Source: an uncultured Oscillospiraceae bacterium (GTDB taxonomy: Bacteria; Bacillota_A; Clostridia; Oscillospirales; Oscillospiraceae). From it: DNA of 7,186 nt. The first letter of the stretch is position 1; each line of letters begins with the position of its first letter. A model generated the notes under the pieces. The model did no database searches and was not told the DNA's origin. It saw only the letters and a program-made list of their open reading frames with translations. Of this stretch, positions 6,172 through 7,186 are shown one piece after another. Location of the stretch: NCBI GenBank assembly GCA_947631675.1, contig CANRMG010000096.1, positions 1 to 7,186 of the forward strand, read 5' to 3'. Made by a program: the position numbers and the translations under genes.

Positions 6172-6187
6172 CGGGATGGGTTATGAT
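6159..6187 (+). promoter_or_regulatory. Sigma-A promoter of the CBS-domain gene
   Basis: TTGACA (6159-6164) is followed after 17 bases by TATGAT (6182-6187), one mismatch from consensus. The start would be near 6194, about 24 bases before the ATG. It diverges from the TetR-operon promoter, the two -35 boxes being 21 bases apart. Confidence 0.88.
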
Positions 6188-6217
6188 GAAAAAACTACCT
6201 GGGAATGGAGGCGGCCT

Positions 6218-6622
6218 ATGAACATCGCGAAGATCATGATCCCCAAGGTCCTGACCGTTTTCCTCTACGAGAACCAGACGGTCCGGCAGGGGCTGGAGCT
6301 GATGGCCATGCACGGCTACACGGCGGTGCCGGTGCTGGACGAGAACGGGCGGTACATCGGCAGCGTGTCGGAGGGGGACTTCCTGCGGTGCCTGCTGGCG
6401 GCGGATACCACGGACAAAAAGCGCCTGGAGCAGTATCACATCCGGGACATCCTGCGTAAGGACTTTTGCCCGGCCCTTTCGGTGGAGGCGGAGGAGTCCC
6501 TGGCGGTGGCGGCGTGCCTGAACCAGAACTACGTCCCCATCGTGGATGACAGGAACACCCTGTGCGGCATCCTGACCAGAAAGGGCATCATCGCCTATCT
6601 GGCGGACAAGGAACTGGGATGA
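6218..6622 (+). CDS. Small protein of two CBS domains
   Basis: A 134-residue protein made of little more than a tandem CBS pair (Bateman module), a fold that binds adenine nucleotides and similar ligands and passes the signal to a partner. CBS1 is about residues 4-60, with YTAVPVLDENGRYIGSVSEGD; CBS2 is about 74-130, with NYVPIVDDRNTLCGILTRKG. The start at 6218 has GGAGG (6207-6211) six bases upstream. An in-frame ATG at 6131 is rejected because it lies upstream of the promoter. The gene is a single transcription unit with its own promoter and terminator, so its partner is not evident from context. Stand-alone CBS proteins occur in many Firmicutes, often without known targets. Confidence 0.92.
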   Translation: MNIAKIMIPKVLTVFLYENQTVRQGLELMAMHGYTAVPVLDENGRYIGSVSEGDFLRCLLAADTTDKKRLEQYHIRDILRKDFCPALSVEAEESLAVAACLNQNYVPIVDDRNTLCGILTRKGIIAYLADKELG

Positions 6623-6635
6623 ACACAAAGACGGA

Positions 6636-6662
6636 GGAGCGGCGCGGGCCGCTCCTTTTTTT
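6636..6662 (+). terminator. Intrinsic terminator after the CBS gene
   Basis: Stem GGAGCGGC (6636-6643) pairs with GCCGCTCC (6648-6655) across a 4-base loop and is followed by seven Ts (6656-6662). It begins 13 bases after the CBS stop codon. Confidence 0.94.
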
Positions 6663-6707
6663 GCCCATCACAAAAAATCCATAATTTATTTACAGATTCG
6701 AGTAGAT

Positions 6708-6736
6708 TTGCGGCCGGGAAAAGGATAGAGTATGCT
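6708..6736 (+). promoter_or_regulatory. Possible promoter of the second HtrA-like gene
   Basis: TTGCGG (6708-6713) and TATGCT (6731-6736) are 17 bases apart, a moderate sigma-A match, and would start transcription near 6743. An AT-rich stretch (6671-6709) with TTTACA (6689-6694) lies upstream but has no well-placed -10 box. Some promoter is needed here because a terminator precedes it. Confidence 0.45.
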
Positions 6737-6777
6737 CAGAAGGAAACTTGTCCCGAATGAACAAGGAGATGGCATCG

Positions 6778-7186
6778 ATGAACGATCACGATAACGACCA
6801 ATACTATGGCCGGGCGGAGGCCTCGGCCCACTATGGCGCCAGCGGCGCCGGCTACAGCGCCCCCACCCCGCCGCCCGCGAAGCGCCGCCGGGAGAAGCGG
6901 GGCATCGGCCCCGGCGCGGTGGTGGCCATGTGCCTGATCTGCTCCATCCTGGCGGCGGCGCTGGGCGTGTGCGGCACGTGGTTCGTGCTGCGGAACGGGA
7001 TATTGAGCGGCGATGCGCCCGCGGCGGCGGTGACGCCGGAGCCCGCGCCGGAGGCCACGCCCGCCGCCGTGACGACGGAGCCGGCGGCGGACAGCGCCGC
7101 CACCCTGGCCGCTGCGGCCGGGGTGGGCGAGAAGATATACGACCAGGCCACCAAACAGGTGGTGGGCGTCACCACTGAGATCATCT
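6778..7186 (+). CDS. HtrA-like serine protease, N-terminal part only, cut by window edge
   Basis: 136 codons are visible before the window ends. A charged and Tyr/Ala/Gly-rich cytoplasmic tail (1-45, with the basic stretch AKRRREKRG at 34-42) is followed by one membrane span (about 46-71), a Pro/Ala/Thr/Glu-rich linker (79-110), and GEKIYDQATKQVVGVTTEI (117-135), which resembles the start of the S1C protease domain. The span (AMCLICSILAAALGVCG) and the GExxYxxAxxQVxGV segment align with the protease at 3934-2648, so the two look like paralogs. The ATG at 6778 is chosen because AAGGAG (6763-6768) is nine bases upstream; in-frame ATGs at 6757 and 6769 are alternatives. No catalytic residue lies within the window, so the protease call rests on this similarity alone. 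Confidence 0.75.
   Translation, partial: MNDHDNDQYYGRAEASAHYGASGAGYSAPTPPPAKRRREKRGIGPGAVVAMCLICSILAAALGVCGTWFVLRNGILSGDAPAAAVTPEPAPEATPAAVTTEPAADSAATLAAAAGVGEKIYDQATKQVVGVTTEII

Noticed and set aside
6131..6217. Earlier start for the CBS-domain protein
   Set aside because: The region carries the -35 and -10 boxes of the gene's own promoter, so it would not be transcribed; the start at 6218 has GGAGG at the right spacing.
6671..6709. AT-rich stretch before the second HtrA-like gene considered as an origin or attachment site
   Set aside because: No clustered DnaA boxes, direct repeats or integrase gene are seen; it is adequately explained as a promoter region after a terminator.

Overview
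The window looks like chromosomal DNA from a GC-rich Gram-positive anaerobe, probably a clostridial (Oscillospiraceae-like) bacterium. The evidence is strong AGGAGG-type ribosome binding sites, sigma-A-type promoters, an RsgI-like anti-sigma factor with Clostridia-style architecture, and short intrinsic terminators in otherwise GC-rich DNA. The taxonomic placement is inference from style, not from a marker search. No mobile element, CRISPR array, tRNA or rRNA is visible. Genes fill almost the whole window and none is visibly frameshifted; the two edge genes are cut only by the window.

Layout, left to right. (1) The 3' three-quarters of rplA (ribosomal protein L1, + strand), followed by a 185-base convergent spacer packed with four hairpin-forming inverted repeats, one of them a bidirectional terminator. 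(2) A minus-strand block: an HtrA-like membrane-anchored serine protease with a PDZ domain (3934-2648), an ECF sigma factor (2566-2000) and its overlapping RsgI-like transmembrane anti-sigma factor carrying two C-terminal PepSY domains (2003-735). (3) A second minus-strand operon with its own strong terminator: TetR-type repressor (6065-5496), ABC ATPase (5503-4772) and ABC-2 permease (4775-4044), all with overlapping ends. (4) A divergent control region (6066-6217) with a textbook sigma-A promoter on each strand and two palindromes. (5) A small two-CBS-domain protein (+) with a terminator. (6) The 5' end of a second HtrA-like protease (+), cut by the window edge and clearly paralogous to the first in its N-terminal region.

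How the parts may work together. The sigma/anti-sigma pair is a transmembrane signalling switch. The anti-sigma has the Asn-Pro-Ser motif of the RsgI juxtamembrane domain and ends outside the membrane in two PepSY domains, a fold often linked to protease inhibition or regulation. A surface protease is encoded just upstream on the same strand with no obvious terminator between, so an envelope-stress circuit (protease, sensor, sigma) is the most interesting hypothesis here. The TetR-ABC operon looks like a self-regulated export system. The CBS protein is probably a small nucleotide-sensing regulator of unknown target.
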